This document shows positions 21,914-34,673 of a stretch of 64,000 nucleotides of DNA, one piece after another. Position numbers and translations under genes: made by a program. This DNA comes from Paraphysoderma sedebokerense (taxonomy: Eukaryota > Blastocladiomycota > Physodermatomycetes > Physodermatales > Physodermataceae), in assembly GCA_025602915.1 (NCBI GenBank), contig JAHLJZ010000010.1, positions 1-64,000 of the forward strand, read 5' to 3'. Positions within the stretch are counted from its first letter, which is position 1. Each line of letters starts with the position of its first letter. The notes under the pieces are model-generated. The model was not told the DNA's origin and made no database searches. It worked only from the letters and a program-made list of their open reading frames with translations.

Positions 21914-23875
21914 TTAAGAATTCGGTATTGTTGTCGTCTTTGTAGGTGGTGTTGTTGTAGAACGCGGCGGTGAAAGAGAGGTTAATTTCGCGGGTAACAC
22001 ATTCGGATGGTGGTGAAATTGTGGCGGTGTTTGTTGGTGTGGATGTTGTTGAGGTGAGGGGGAAGAATTTTGAGAAGATTGAGGAGACGGAGACGGAGAC
22101 GGAGAGAGGACTTGTGTAGTTTGAGTTTTATTTTTAATTTGGGAGGGAACACTGAAATTGTGTGGTCCTGTAGACGACGGAATCGGTGCTAATAGAGTTG
22201 ACAAAGACGTCGGTATCGGTAGCGACTGTAAAGACTGAGGAGGTGGAGGAGAAATGGTATCACTTGATGAAGGGTGATTGTTGCTCGAAGAATTTGAAGG
22301 AGGGTCGCGAAGATTAGATGGTTCTGTGGATCGTAATTGAAATGTAGTAGGTGACGGTGGTGTATCTAATTTTCGAGAACGAAGAATGAACGGTTCATTG
22401 TTAGATTTTCCTTTTTGCTTGTTTTTATTGGGTAATTCGTTTTCAGTAACTCTTTCAGGGACGGGTGAATCTGATTCGCCATTAGTAGGTTTGGTTTTAG
22501 TATCGTCAATGTCGGTTGTGGGTTCTTTCGCCGTGAGATTTGAATGCATGGTCAATGAACGCAATCGATCTAAATGTTGAATCGCAGAAACTGTAATGGG
22601 ATTCTTGTCACCTAGTTGCTTCTTATATGAGTTCACCATTTTCGTCACGATGGGAATGGCTTCGCTGATTAGATCGAGGCGGAGGGAATGCGGAAGCTGG
22701 GATATACGGGCAAGAAAACAAAGTGTATGAATATCTTGATATCCGAATCGAATGACGGGTTTCTGAAGAACAGACTGAATGAATGCCAAACGGTTACCTC
22801 AATAGTGGCTCTAATTGCGGCTTCTTGCATTATCTTATCCCTTATCGATAACTTCTTTTTCTTAACTTGAGTCTTCCATCTTTGAAATGTGCTGAAAGTC
22901 TGAATCGGACTAGGGCCTACGGGTTCAATTGAGTTACAAGACTCTATTAAGTTTCTCGAAAATATTTTCAGTCTACCTGCAACGTCGCTGGAGCCATCTT
23001 GCTAAAAATTTACATTTGATTAGACAAAATAAGACCGTAAAAATTGTCAAGATCTCTCTCACTTACCGACTTGGGTATTGCGTCTAACGTCTGCACTCCT
23101 TTTAATGCAGACACAACCGACGCAAAATCTTTGAACCCTTTCTTCTCGGAACCGATGGGATCAGAGGTCCCATTTACAGCGGACCGTTTAACAACCTTGG
23201 GAGCGACAGGAATGCCAGCCAATGGGTCATACGCTAGTGGCGATACCGATATTTTAGAATTATCATCTGTGACAACTACTGAAAACTTTCGCGCACGTGG
23301 ATTTTGAGAAGGTTGATTCACATCACGCAAGCTAGAGATCTCATCGGGTTCTCCCTGAATGTTCCGCCGTATCGATGGTTCCGAGGGCTTGAAACCAATT
23401 GGACTCATAGGTTTCTGCAATGGATCTAACCTTACGCTTAACTTTGCATCCGATCGGATAGAACTCTTTTCTGGCTGTTGTTGTAACGACTGCGCAGCAT
23501 CTGTTAAAGTTAACATTGTATTCACAAGTTCGTTGGCTGCTACAACGGTATTTGCATTAATTTGTTCATCGGAGGCTGATTTCCTTTCTTCATTTACGAT
23601 TTCTTCGGGGTCGTTGCTGAATCTCGGTTGGGATACGTCCCCGAACTTCTCAATGATATTGAGGAGTCCTTTATTCGCGATGGATGAGCGACGTCGCTCT
23701 TGAAACGCTCGTATGTTTGAATGAATATCTAATGAAGTAAGTAGTTAGATTGAGTGGGGATATAGTACTCACCAAGATTCTCGAAACCAACCATTTGGAA
23801 ATGGGATAATATCGGTTCCCACTTCTGGAATTGGTTTCCTCTCGGCACTCGAGAGGAGTATAGATAGGGCTTCAT
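21914..23875 (-). CDS. Orphan protein with central helical domain and Pro/Ser-rich tail (605 aa)
   Basis: Four exons, 23875-23773, 23728-23067, 23001-22798 and 22762-21914, all phase-checked. I do not recognise a family. The N-terminus (NQFQKWEPILSHFQ, then NLDIHSNIRAFQERRR) looks structured. Residues about 60-255 are mostly disordered. A basic helical region follows (FQRWKTQVKKKKLSIRDKIM) and then KPVIRFGYQDIHTLCFLARI...EAIPIVTKMVNSYKKQLGDK, which reads as a folded helical domain. The C-terminal ~190 residues are Pro-, Ser-, Thr- and His-rich with an SPSPSPSP run encoded by a GGAGAC-type repeat. No membrane span or signal peptide is apparent. The conserved-looking central blocks across three exon junctions argue for a real gene. 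Confidence 0.75.
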
Positions 23876-24297
23876 TGTGTGAGCTTATGCTGGACCTTTG
23901 AGACATATCCGTTTTAAGTAATTGCAGTGAAAAGAATCCAGATAAATTTAGGGATTAAAATATGGAATTCGATGAATGGCAGTTGAATCGCGGTTTTCAA
24001 TGAAATCTGAGAACTCTGCCTAGTCACTAAGGTGGACATGTCTTCGGTTTATCAAGACGAGAATGTTAAAAATTCATATCGATGACAATGCCAATGTCAG
24101 ATATGATTATTTTCATCTCAGTCAGTCCACAGTAACATATGCACCCACTGAATGCGTTGATTCTGCAGATACTGATCCTCTTGTTCATCCTTGATCAGCA
24201 TCACACGTGAAAACTGCAGCGACTGTAACAAACAAAAATCTTGCAAAGTTGACTTTGTATCCTCATTGACATTAGAACTATCCTAATTGCTATCAAC
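23876..24297. promoter_or_regulatory. Divergent intergenic region, orphan gene and adenylosuccinate lyase
   Basis: This 422-bp region separates two divergently transcribed genes and must contain both promoters. No specific site stands out. Confidence 0.45.
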
Positions 24298-26220
24298 ATG
24301 TCGACTCAAACATTGAATTCTTCCAACGGTATATTTTGATTTTGTTATGCACATGATAGAATGTGACAATACTCATTGTCAAGTTGCCCTGATTTATATA
24401 AAGTAGATTCACGCAGCAGGTATCAGTCGCCGCTTACCTCCCGTTATGCTTCGGAAGATATGGCCTACAATTTCTCTGAAAACAAAAAGTTTTCAACCTG
24501 GAGAAAACTTTGGGTTAACCTTGCTAAAGCTGAAAAAGAATTGGGATTAGCGGATATCACTGACGAAATTATCCAAGAAATGGAAAAGAACATTGTAAGT
24601 CGAACATGACAGCGCCTGTGAGGTCAGTTGGTGTAGTGATCACTATATTAATTTTAATCTTCTTTTGTACAGTTCAACATCGACTTTGAACTTGCGGCCG
24701 CCGAAGAAAAACGTCGCCGTCATGACGTTATGGCTCACGTCCACACATTCGGAGTTGCTGCACCAAAGGCCGCGGGAATTATCCATCTTGGGGCTACTTC
24801 CTGTTTTGTCACTGACAATGCAGATTTGATTATTCTTCGAGATGCTTATGATTTGTTGATTCCGAAATTGGTCAAAACGATCAGCAGACTTTCCAAATTT
24901 GCTGAAAAATATAGAGATTTGCCGACATTGGGGTTCACTCATTTTCAACCCGCTCAATTGACTACTGTTGGAAAACGATGTACTTTATGGATTCAAGTGA
25001 GTTTTGCTGATATATGAGGATTTTTCTGGGTTGATGTTCGACAGTCGTCTGACCTTTCTGAATCACGATTTTCAGGAACTTTTGTGGGATCTCAGGAACA
25101 TGGAACGAGCCAGAAATGACTTGAAATTCAGAGGAGTTAAAGGCACAACGGGAACACAGGCTTCTTTCTTGTCTCTTTTTGACGGAGATCACGACAAAGT
25201 TAGTTCTAATTTGCCAATATCTTGACCCCAATGACGACGTTGCTCACCTCTTTGCTGCCATAGGTGGAGAAACTTGACGAGCTGGTCACCAAATTTTCAG
25301 GATTTTCATCAGCTTATCCTGTTACTGGTCAAACGTATTCTAGAAAAATTGATATTGATGTGTTGACTCCGCTCGCCGGATTTGGCGCAACAGCGCACAA
25401 ACTAGCAACCGATCTCCGATTGCTCGCCAATTTGAAAGAAATTGAGGAGCCTTTCGAAAAAGATCAAATCGGTAGTAGCGCAATGGCATACAAGCGCAAT
25501 CCTATGCGTTGCGAACGAGTTACTAGTTTAGCTAGGCATTTAATGACATTACTGAATAATGCTATGCAAACGGCTAGTGTTCAGTGGCTCGAGAGGACAT
25601 TGGATGACAGGTTAGGATTTCCGTTTTCCTTCTTTTCTGATGTTTATTTTATCAAAACTTAACAACCGGTTGTGTATTCTTCTCTATAGTGCCAATCGTC
25701 GCGTGACACTCCCGGAAGCATTCCTCACGACCGATATCATTCTAACACTACTCTTGAACATCTCATCGGGTCTAGTTGTCTACCCCAACGTAATTGCTTC
25801 GCGAATTGCATCAGAGTTACCGTTCATGGCAACTGAAAATATTATTATGGCTATGGTGAAGAAAGGCGGAGATAGACAGGAATGTCATGAACAGATTAGA
25901 GTATTGAGTCACCAAGCCGCAGCAAAAGTAAAAATGGAGGGTAAAGAAAACGACTTAATAGAGAGAGTTAAGAAGACTGATTATTTTAAACCTGTGTGGG
26001 ATGAGGTAATTATCTTAAACACTTATTCAGCGACATTCCTTGCCCGCGACTAATTACTGATTGCAATTAGCTTGAGTCACTTCTGGAACCTTCAACCTTT
26101 GTCGGTAGAGCTCCTCAGCAAGTTACAAATTTCTTAGAAAAGCATGTCAAACCTGCTCTAGAGCCGTATTCTGAAATTGTTAAGAATGATGACGGTGATG
26201 TTAGCGGGGTCAATGTGTAG
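24298..26220 (+). CDS. ADE13: Adenylosuccinate lyase (492 aa)
   Basis: Seven exons: 24298-24328, 24407-24594, 24673-24996, 25076-25198, 25264-25610, 25690-26005, 26071-26220. The product aligns along its length with the eukaryotic enzyme: SPLTSRYAS, the [13 protein letters not shown] block with the histidine region, [35 protein letters not shown], the signature loop [15 protein letters not shown], and ENIIMAMV. It catalyses two steps of purine synthesis, splitting SAICAR to AICAR and adenylosuccinate to AMP, releasing fumarate. It acts in the cytosol as a homotetramer in which residues from three chains form the active site. The signature motif and the catalytic loop are intact, so the enzyme should be active. 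Confidence 0.97.
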
Positions 26221-26569
26221 AACAGAAACCTAATCACCTCATAGATTTGAGCTTTAGCGATAATTACGTTTTACTTCTATAAATGTAGACCTAAGGAGAA
26301 GTTCCAAGATTGAAATGAAATGCTCGTTTTACTTTTTGCCGCAATTGTGTCATCTGTGTTTAATCATTCCGATGACTCGTTAGTGTGTTATGCAACTACG
26401 ACTTGGACTAACGCGACTAAAGCATAAAGGCCGAAGTAATCATTCACATCCGAAGTAACCATTAAATCAGAATCTTTCCTTGCTTATAATATATAGCTAC
26501 AATCCTTCGTAATTGCGACTCCCTTGTTGATCTCCTTGTGATGGTTTCCTGTCGCCGAAACTGCTCATC
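26221..26569. other. Intergenic region downstream of adenylosuccinate lyase
   Basis: This 349-bp gap should contain the lyase 3' UTR and the promoter of the next plus-strand gene. I see nothing else. Confidence 0.4.
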
Positions 26570-27409
26570 ATGATCAATTCCAACCAAACCAGGCAGGCCG
26601 GGTAATTCAATCATTCCTTAATCATAAGATATTCAGTTTCGTCTAATGCTCTTAACCCACTATACCAACGTCATTACCGCTTTCCTTCTCCAGTGACAGA
26701 CGATCGTCAGTCGATCCAAAGGTGCAAGAGTTGTTCCAGAAATTACTGATTGACGAGAATGACAGTAATATGAATATAGAAACTCAACTGAAAACTACAA
26801 ATGCACAATTATCAAATGTAGTTTATTCAATAGAGGTAAATTGCATACATGTTAATGATACCCCTTGCCCAAATCAATTTACTATTAGTATTGTTCCCGC
26901 AACCACGTCATCTTTCGCCCTCCTGGATTTCCTAACTACTTCCCACTTATCCCGATATAGCGTCTAGAAAAAGAAATCAAAGAAGCCGCTAATATTCGTC
27001 GGCAGTGCTACAACCCCAATGTTTACTTTCCGTCAGATTCATTACTTGACACAAAACCCAAAGCCACTTCGAACTCTTCGGATTTAACAGATGAGTTTAT
27101 CAGTCGTGCACAGTTACAATGGAAGAAAGTAAAAGAACGATCAAAAACGGAGGAAGAGGCTAAGGTGCAATGGAAATTTTTTAGCTATGACGCTACAATC
27201 TGAATCAGTCGCCTCTGAGAATATGATCCTCATCACTGCTTTGCCTTTCCTTATGTTTTCGCCAGATCAAAAAAGCAGCCGAAAATCGCGAGAACCTTAA
27301 TATTCAAATCGAGAAGACTAAAAAGGCATTCGATGAGTTGGAAAAGTTGGTCAAGGGTATGCTGAATTTCGTACAGGGACTAGATCCTACATCATTTGGT
27401 AGCGACTGA
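26570..27409 (+). CDS. Small coiled-coil protein of unknown function (173 aa)
   Basis: Four exons, 26570-26601, 26694-26835, 26961-27164 and 27266-27409. The protein is hydrophilic and predicted almost wholly helical: VDPKVQELFQKLL, LKTTNAQLSNVVYSIE, a break (YNPNVYFPSDS), and a long charged helix with heptads (QWKKVKERSKTEEEAKIKKA, then AFDELEKLVKGMLNFVQG). It stops at 27407-27409 after PTSFGSD. The pattern is that of a small subunit of a coiled-coil complex, such as a vesicle or kinetochore factor, but I cannot name it. A GT donor at 27357 could instead splice in frame to the next gene's second exon (27637). Confidence 0.65.
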
Positions 27410-27466
27410 TTCGTGTTTCGTCCACTGTGCTCTTCGATAGCCGGCCCCAAATATAAATTTCATTTT

Positions 27467-30166
27467 ATGTCAGGATTCGGCAATATCATGCACATTGAGA
27501 TCGTGGAAATTGGGTGTTATGTTGTGATTACATCAAGGGGCTATTTAGGTGCGTCAGACATCCTTTCCATCCTTCGTCCAGCTGATTTTAGATACTTCAA
27601 TTTCATTTATGCTAATATCCTCTCCCATTATGACAGAAATGTGGTCGGTCCATGATGGGTCGTCCAAGCTGCTGAAGATAGCACAAATATATCCAGACTG
27701 TCCTCAGATTACGAAAGTTGTTAAGCTAGATATCACAGAAAACGAAAAGAACTATATGTTTGCGAATAAAGATTACTACGATAAACGCTATACAGACATA
27801 AAAGCTGAAATTGAGAAAGAATTGGCTCAGTTAGAAAATGAAAGGCTGCGGCAAGGTTTTTGGCTTCTGTATGTTCTGGCACGAGTCGGCGATACTAATC
27901 GGAACTATTAATCCAAAGATAAAATCCGAGAGACCACTGATTCGACAGTATATGACTCGGCTGATAGCTTGAGTCGAACAAACCAAATTGATGATATCGA
28001 GCCGGAATCGTCGATAAAGCCCAACCCGTACGAATACTACGTCGCGATGATAAAGAGAATGAAGTCCAAGTCAACCCTCCAACTTGGCACGATTGAGTCA
28101 GCCGGAGCAAATCTTGACACTCGAAGTAACACGACGAACGCTTATCAGTATTTTATTGGTTGCATAAATGGGGACGGAATGGTCGTTAATTTAACAGTGA
28201 CAAAGAATCAAAAGACAGGAGAAATCGTGGGTATTTTCAACTGCTCGAATCCCGACGCCTGGTACAGTTTTCTAAACCACGCTTTTGAACCATGTTTCAA
28301 TTTACCAAAGACCTTTGACCATACCATTATAACAAAGAGGTCCTTATCAAGGCATAGTTTGACATTCGTTTCCTACTTCGCGCCGACGAATGAAATAGTC
28401 TCCGTCGTTTATTCCTCCACTCCGATGATGTCCTCGCTAGACTCAAAATCATTGACAACCGAACCATTGAAAACAGATGCAACTATACCGAATGATCAGG
28501 TCACTGTAACTGGATTCGCCGTGCCTGAGTTGACGATGTCGTGGACCTGCAATGTACATGATTTTGAAGCGAGAGCTGTCCGTGAAGGATTGATCAAGGA
28601 AGATGATATCGGGGGATTCGGTTTGTAGACATCCGTTCAGTTCATCAACTTCCTGGACAAATGACTTATTCCATACTACTTAGATTCAAATCCCGTGTCA
28701 GCCTTAACCGTAGACAATGTTTACCAACGCATTTACATCGCTTTGAAAAACGGATTTTTGGTGCAATTGAAGCTCGAATATAACAATTCATTCTGGAAAG
28801 TGACAAGTTTGAAAGAAGGCGGCGACAAACGTATAGCAGATGCGAAACGGAAGACCGCACCCACGGAATCAGTCCGTGTTGACCAAAGTAGAAAATTCAG
28901 GAAAAATTTGAATGAGAGTCAGATTAAATGCATTGTAGAATCTGTCTTTGGGGTGCGTTCCATTTCTTTAAACTCCGGTTAAAGTAATCACTTCGCCTAC
29001 TGATCGCTCTTATCGAATCATCGCATAGATTGAATCTCACTCGCAATCATCGTCTGCTGCGAGACTAGAAATGGTCCAGGAAACGAAGCAAGAGATCTCA
29101 AGCAATGAAAGAACGCAAATCACCGCAGGACGAAGAGCGGGCAAAACGAATAACTTGCGACTTATAAATGAAAGGGAGGCAAGTACAGCTGGAATAGATA
29201 CCGTCGAGGTTGTGCGTTCTCTCTTCGCTAGTGGAAGGAAGGAAACTTGGGATTGACTTATCATCTTTGTAGGTTACATCAATCAGTCCGATCCATCTGC
29301 AATCCCAATCTCAATCCGATCAATGGCTTCTACTTGGTTGCTTAGACGGAACAATAAGATGTATTTACGTCGATAACAAGGATGCAAGTACTGAGATAAA
29401 TTCGATTGAAATAGGAAACTCTCGTCCGAATGACCAGGTTAAGAGACCAAATGGGAAAGAGTATTGCTATTATGCCACAGAAACTCAAGAGGACGACGCG
29501 CTCATCAGTGTGTCAGTGAATGCCTTCGTCATGCATGGATCCATGGGACTAGGTATTGGACTTTGCGGTGATGGTTTGCAATTATCTATTTAAATCTTTA
29601 TTTTCTGTTTTCACACTAGAATGACACTTCCCTCAATTTGTGATTAATCTTTTGTCTCGCCAGGTACATTCACAGTACTAGAATTAGATCGAAAACGGGT
29701 TTTGAGTGAAACAAGGTCTCTCCTACCAGATTCCGCAGATTACGATTCAAATGCGAAAATGCCATCACTTCCGAGCTCTCCATTGGTCTATACCGCTACA
29801 CCCAAATACTCGAAATTCAGTTTATGTCCTTCTTCAAAACTGACAGCTACCTCAAGACCAAGTCCACCATCATCATCCTACACTGAAATGCCGAGAGCTG
29901 TAACACCGAGAACAGCCAATCAACCAAGCCGCTTCCATTCGTTCAGTGCTCTATCGCTTCAAACTTCAGATCATCAAGCCATTCGGCCGTCGGGTGAACA
30001 AGAGGATAGAGGGAACGAAGAAGTATTCCCTGCAAGTTCGGTGACCAAATCTAACCGAAAAAGTGTATATATACTTAGTTTAGAAGAAAAGTTGGTGGCA
30101 TTGGCTTCGGGGAATGAATGGAGTTTGGTTTGTTTCAAAGATCTAGTACAATATTTAAAGCAATGA
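27467..30166 (+). CDS. Beta-propeller-like orphan protein (751 aa)
   Basis: Seven exons: 27467-27548, 27637-27855, 27919-28620, 28684-28952, 29029-29208, 29273-29573, 29664-30166. The start gives IVEIGCYVVITSRGYLEMWS, a WD-like blade ending. Other blade-like strands are TVDNVYQRIYIALKNG, DQWLLLGCLDGTIRCIY, GIGLCGDGTFTVLEL and LVALASGNEWSLVCF. These are interrupted by a charged helical insert (IKAEIEKELAQLENERLRQ) and by disordered, Ser/Pro-rich stretches. This suggests a divergent seven-bladed propeller scaffold. No catalytic motif or membrane span is visible. The family is not recognised; a WD40-type adaptor or a ciliary or transport scaffold would fit. It starts 57 bp after the coiled-coil gene and may be co-spliced with it. 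Confidence 0.65.
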
Positions 30167-30513
30167 GGTACACGATTTCACTTATATGATGTTATAACCT
30201 AAAAAAATGCAATCATTCTGAAATAAATCCCGATTAGGGTTTTGGGTTACAGTTGACCCAACACCCTTATTCCGTCAGGCGAGACGACTTTGATTCATGG
30301 GCATATTGTAATCGATTCTATTCCAGAGTTCCAGGTAGAACAGGGCTGCAGCAATTTCAGATTCACTAATTCTGTCATGTGATACATCACTTTACTACAA
30401 ATGTGTATTGATAAGAGCTACAAACCTAAACTACTATTCAACAATTACAGTAAACATCGTTGGCTTTGATTTCGGTAAACACATATAAAACATGGACGGT
30501 GGTCTGCAGCGCA
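30167..30513. other. Convergent 3' region, beta-propeller gene and U2AF small subunit
   Basis: This 347-bp convergent gap contains AATAAA near 30221. No gene or structured RNA is supported. Confidence 0.4.
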
Positions 30514-31607
30514 CTACGACACATACTCTTCGTTCAAATAGCCTCCACGGAACTGCTCCCCTCCCATTCCGTTTTCACGGCCGTTATGACCATTCTCATA
30601 AGGATCCCTTCGAGAGCGTTCTCTATCCTTGGATCTGCTGCCTCTCCTACTTCGACTTCCGCTGCGTCTCCTGTCCCCACGTTCTCTTTCCCTATCCCTT
30701 CCGCCATCCTCCCGGCGACGTTGTCGCTGTTCCCGAACAAATGCTCGTTGAGATTCAAACAATTCCCGACGCAAGGGACGGGAAACTAATTTTAAATGCA
30801 TGAAATTGCAGAAACCACCTCGTGTACACTCCGAGTTTTCATACTGGCGACAACATGCTGGGAAAAGAGAGAAAGCAAACAGGAAAGGGTTAGATTAAAA
30901 AACATGGAGGACTCAGAAACGAAATTATTATACCTTCTCGGAAATCTGTAACAGGTGATAGTTCAGCGTATAATGGACGACCTGCAACCAATCCAAGTTA
31001 GACATCTGAGCGGACAAGAACCATGAGCAAAGCAAATTTAGGGTACGGAGCCAAGAATCCTGGCAACCATAATCTCATTAGAAGACAGGGCTCAGATAGA
31101 TGTCTACATACCAGCGTAGAACCTAGTATTCAATCCATCCACGGCCTTCTGAGCATCTTCTTCGTGCCTATATCTGACGTAGACATTTCCGACTAGATGA
31201 TCACCGACATTATCACAAATATTCATTTCTTCAATCTCCCCATATTTAGCTAATTCAACAAAGAAATCTTCAAAAAATAAATCAAAGTGTTGTTGTAATT
31301 GTTCCTCTGTCATTTGATTATTAGGATCATGCGACGGATTGTGATAAACATTTGAAATCAAGACAGTTTGCGAAAACGTCGGTTTGACATGCTTACGGGA
31401 GCAGCGATCCCCATGACGGCAAGCACCGATTTTACTATTAAGGTCAAAAGATTGTGAGTAAAACATCCACTTTCGAAAGAACGGCAGAAATGGCAGCAAA
31501 GGAACATCAGTTGCGCACGGAAGGTATCCATCATCAACTTACAAGTAAAAACTGCAATTCACTTTATCCTTTTCAGTACCATAAATGCTGGCAAGGTAGT
31601 CGGCCAT
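30514..31607 (-). CDS. Splicing factor U2AF small subunit (U2AF35-like, 259 aa)
   Basis: Four exons, 31607-31543, 31434-31112, 30981-30934 and 30857-30514. The order is: [19 protein letters not shown] finger 1 ([20 protein letters not shown]), a UHM-type RRM with NVYHNP and [22 protein letters not shown] finger 2 ([20 protein letters not shown]), and a C-terminal Arg/Ser/Asp/Glu-rich tail ([18 protein letters not shown]). It binds the AG at 3' splice sites with the large U2AF subunit and recruits U2 snRNP. The many GT..AG introns in this window make an intact U2AF35 expected. The length lies between fission yeast (216) and human (240) forms plus an extended RS tail. Confidence 0.97.
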
Positions 31608-31857
31608 GGCTGAACTTATCTAATGTTTATAAGGAAGAGATCCACAGGGATATCAAGAATGTGAAATGCCACGGTTTGTTTTGATTCCCTTTCCTCGGCA
31701 GCTTCGTCACGTGCATTTACAGAACATGGACTATGAAGGTTACAAGGATCAAGTTTAATGATTTACATTATAAAATAAAGTGCAAAGGCGCAAATGCAGA
31801 AGCATTTTCATCTGCATTAAGGATGAAAAATGGATGATTTAGATATTTTCTACAAGG

Positions 31858-32857
31858 TCACACCAGACCTTCATAAAGCGACAGAGCTTGAACTATGGTC
31901 GGATCTGTTTTTGATCCCTCCTTAAATTCTTCTATCGTTAGCTTCCCATCCTCGTCCTAGCAAAATTGAATGTTTCCAGATTTCAGATGAAAAAGATTTA
32001 ATGTCTGGCCATCCTCTCAATGCATGTGTGGGTAACTTACTTTGTCCATTAAGTCAAATATCTTATTCACTCTTTTTTCCGGTGTATCTTCATCGTCTGG
32101 TAACTTCACCATGGATCCCACCATTTTGTAAATAGCATCTACAATTTCCAACATTTCTCCGCGAGAAATGAATCCGTCGCAATCTAAGTCATATAACTTG
32201 AACGCCCCTGTTGAGAGATGAAGTAAAAGAATAGTAAAGTAGTGCGATTGTCAGCAATCATCGGTAAATCATGATTACAGTATCACTTGGACAACTTAAA
32301 CTATCTTCAGAATTGAAAAGCGGCGCAACAAAGCAACAAATAACCAAATTTGAATTACATACACATCAACTTCTCGTCCAGTTTTCCTCTGCTTGTAATA
32401 CTTAGGGCAATAATAAATTCTTTGAAGTCAATGATTCCATTTTTATTCGTATCGAAAACATCGAACACATATTCGGCGAATTTACTTGGATCTCCAAAAG
32501 GGAAGAATTGTTTGTATATCTTCTGAAACTCTGCTCGGTCTAAACTTCCACTTGGACAATCTCGTATAAAACCACGGTACCTATTTTGTTTAATCATTCC
32601 ATATCGGTACAAGGAAGAATGGAAACAGGTTAAGTGGTGACAGAAACATGAATGATAGAGGAACAGTTTTTTCAAAAATCATACCATTGTTGCAGTTCTT
32701 TTTTGTCGACTTTTTCATTACAGCAGAAAAGTCAGTTATTGAATGAATACTGATGAGAATATAGCAGCTCAAATTTTGAAAGCTCATACGCACAGTGTGT
32801 ACACTTCTGTAGTTCAGACACCTGCTCCGGACTCAACTTACTACTTTTGTTGCCCAT
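31858..32857 (-). CDS. NCS1: Neuronal calcium sensor 1 / frequenin (190 aa)
   Basis: Five exons, 32857-32794, 32709-32685, 32580-32363, 32207-32041 and 31956-31858, giving exactly the 190 residues typical of NCS-1. The N-terminus [11 protein letters not shown] is a myristoylation signal (Gly2). A degenerate first EF hand ([12 protein letters not shown]) is followed by three canonical Ca-binding loops: [26 protein letters not shown] and [13 protein letters not shown]. The end ALSLYEGLV matches the family. NCS-1 activates phosphatidylinositol 4-kinase Pik1 at the Golgi in fungi in response to calcium. Exon 2 is just 25 nt. Confidence 0.97.
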
Positions 32858-33318
32858 TAGAATTACGTCGTTTTCCTTGGTTTGATAAGTAAATACAAGT
32901 AGGCAACTTCTTATATAATTGAGAATTTAGGTCTATCACTGCTAATTAATTGAAGTACGTTGATCAGGTACGGGTAAGGTAAATGTGTAACTCAAAAATC
33001 GAAGTCGAACGTGCAGGATGTCTTTGACGATGACGAAGGATGGGTGACAGTCCTGCCACCGAGGACGACAGTTAATGAATTAATAGGATCTTGAGGACGA
33101 ATTTTCCGGTATAAATTATAGTTGAATTTTAAGCTCGTTTCATCGTAAAGTTTGTCAAATTACAGGCAATAACGAATGAACGGGGTCGGGAATGTTCCGC
33201 TTTGATCACGAATTCACGATTCAGTTTACAACTTCATAGCAATCATGCAAATTAACGCAAATAGGAAATTGTGTCCAAAGACAACATTCTTCCACTGGAT
33301 ATCATATTTATTCTCGAT
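32858..33318. other. Intergenic region between NCS1 and YIP1 genes
   Basis: This 461-bp gap should hold the NCS1 promoter and the YIP1 3' end. It is AT-rich, with no gene-like feature. Confidence 0.4.
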
Positions 33319-34480
<1,162 letters not shown>

Positions 34481-34673
34481 CGTTGGTGGAAATTTTGTTA
34501 TTATTGTAGTGTCATGGACTGAAGTTGAGCGGTAATTTATGTGAGGGTGGGTTGAAAGTCAAAAGTTCAGGGCTAAGTGCCACGTCAAAACATTTGCGTT
34601 CGAACATCTGGCAAAGTTTATTATCAATATAGTACATTCTGCATAACAACACTACTTATGATCCTCGCATTTC

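Noticed and set aside
30200-30510. Structured RNA or riboswitch in the convergent gap
   Set aside because: No stable paired arms or known RNA motif could be found by eye; only a polyadenylation-type AATAAA.
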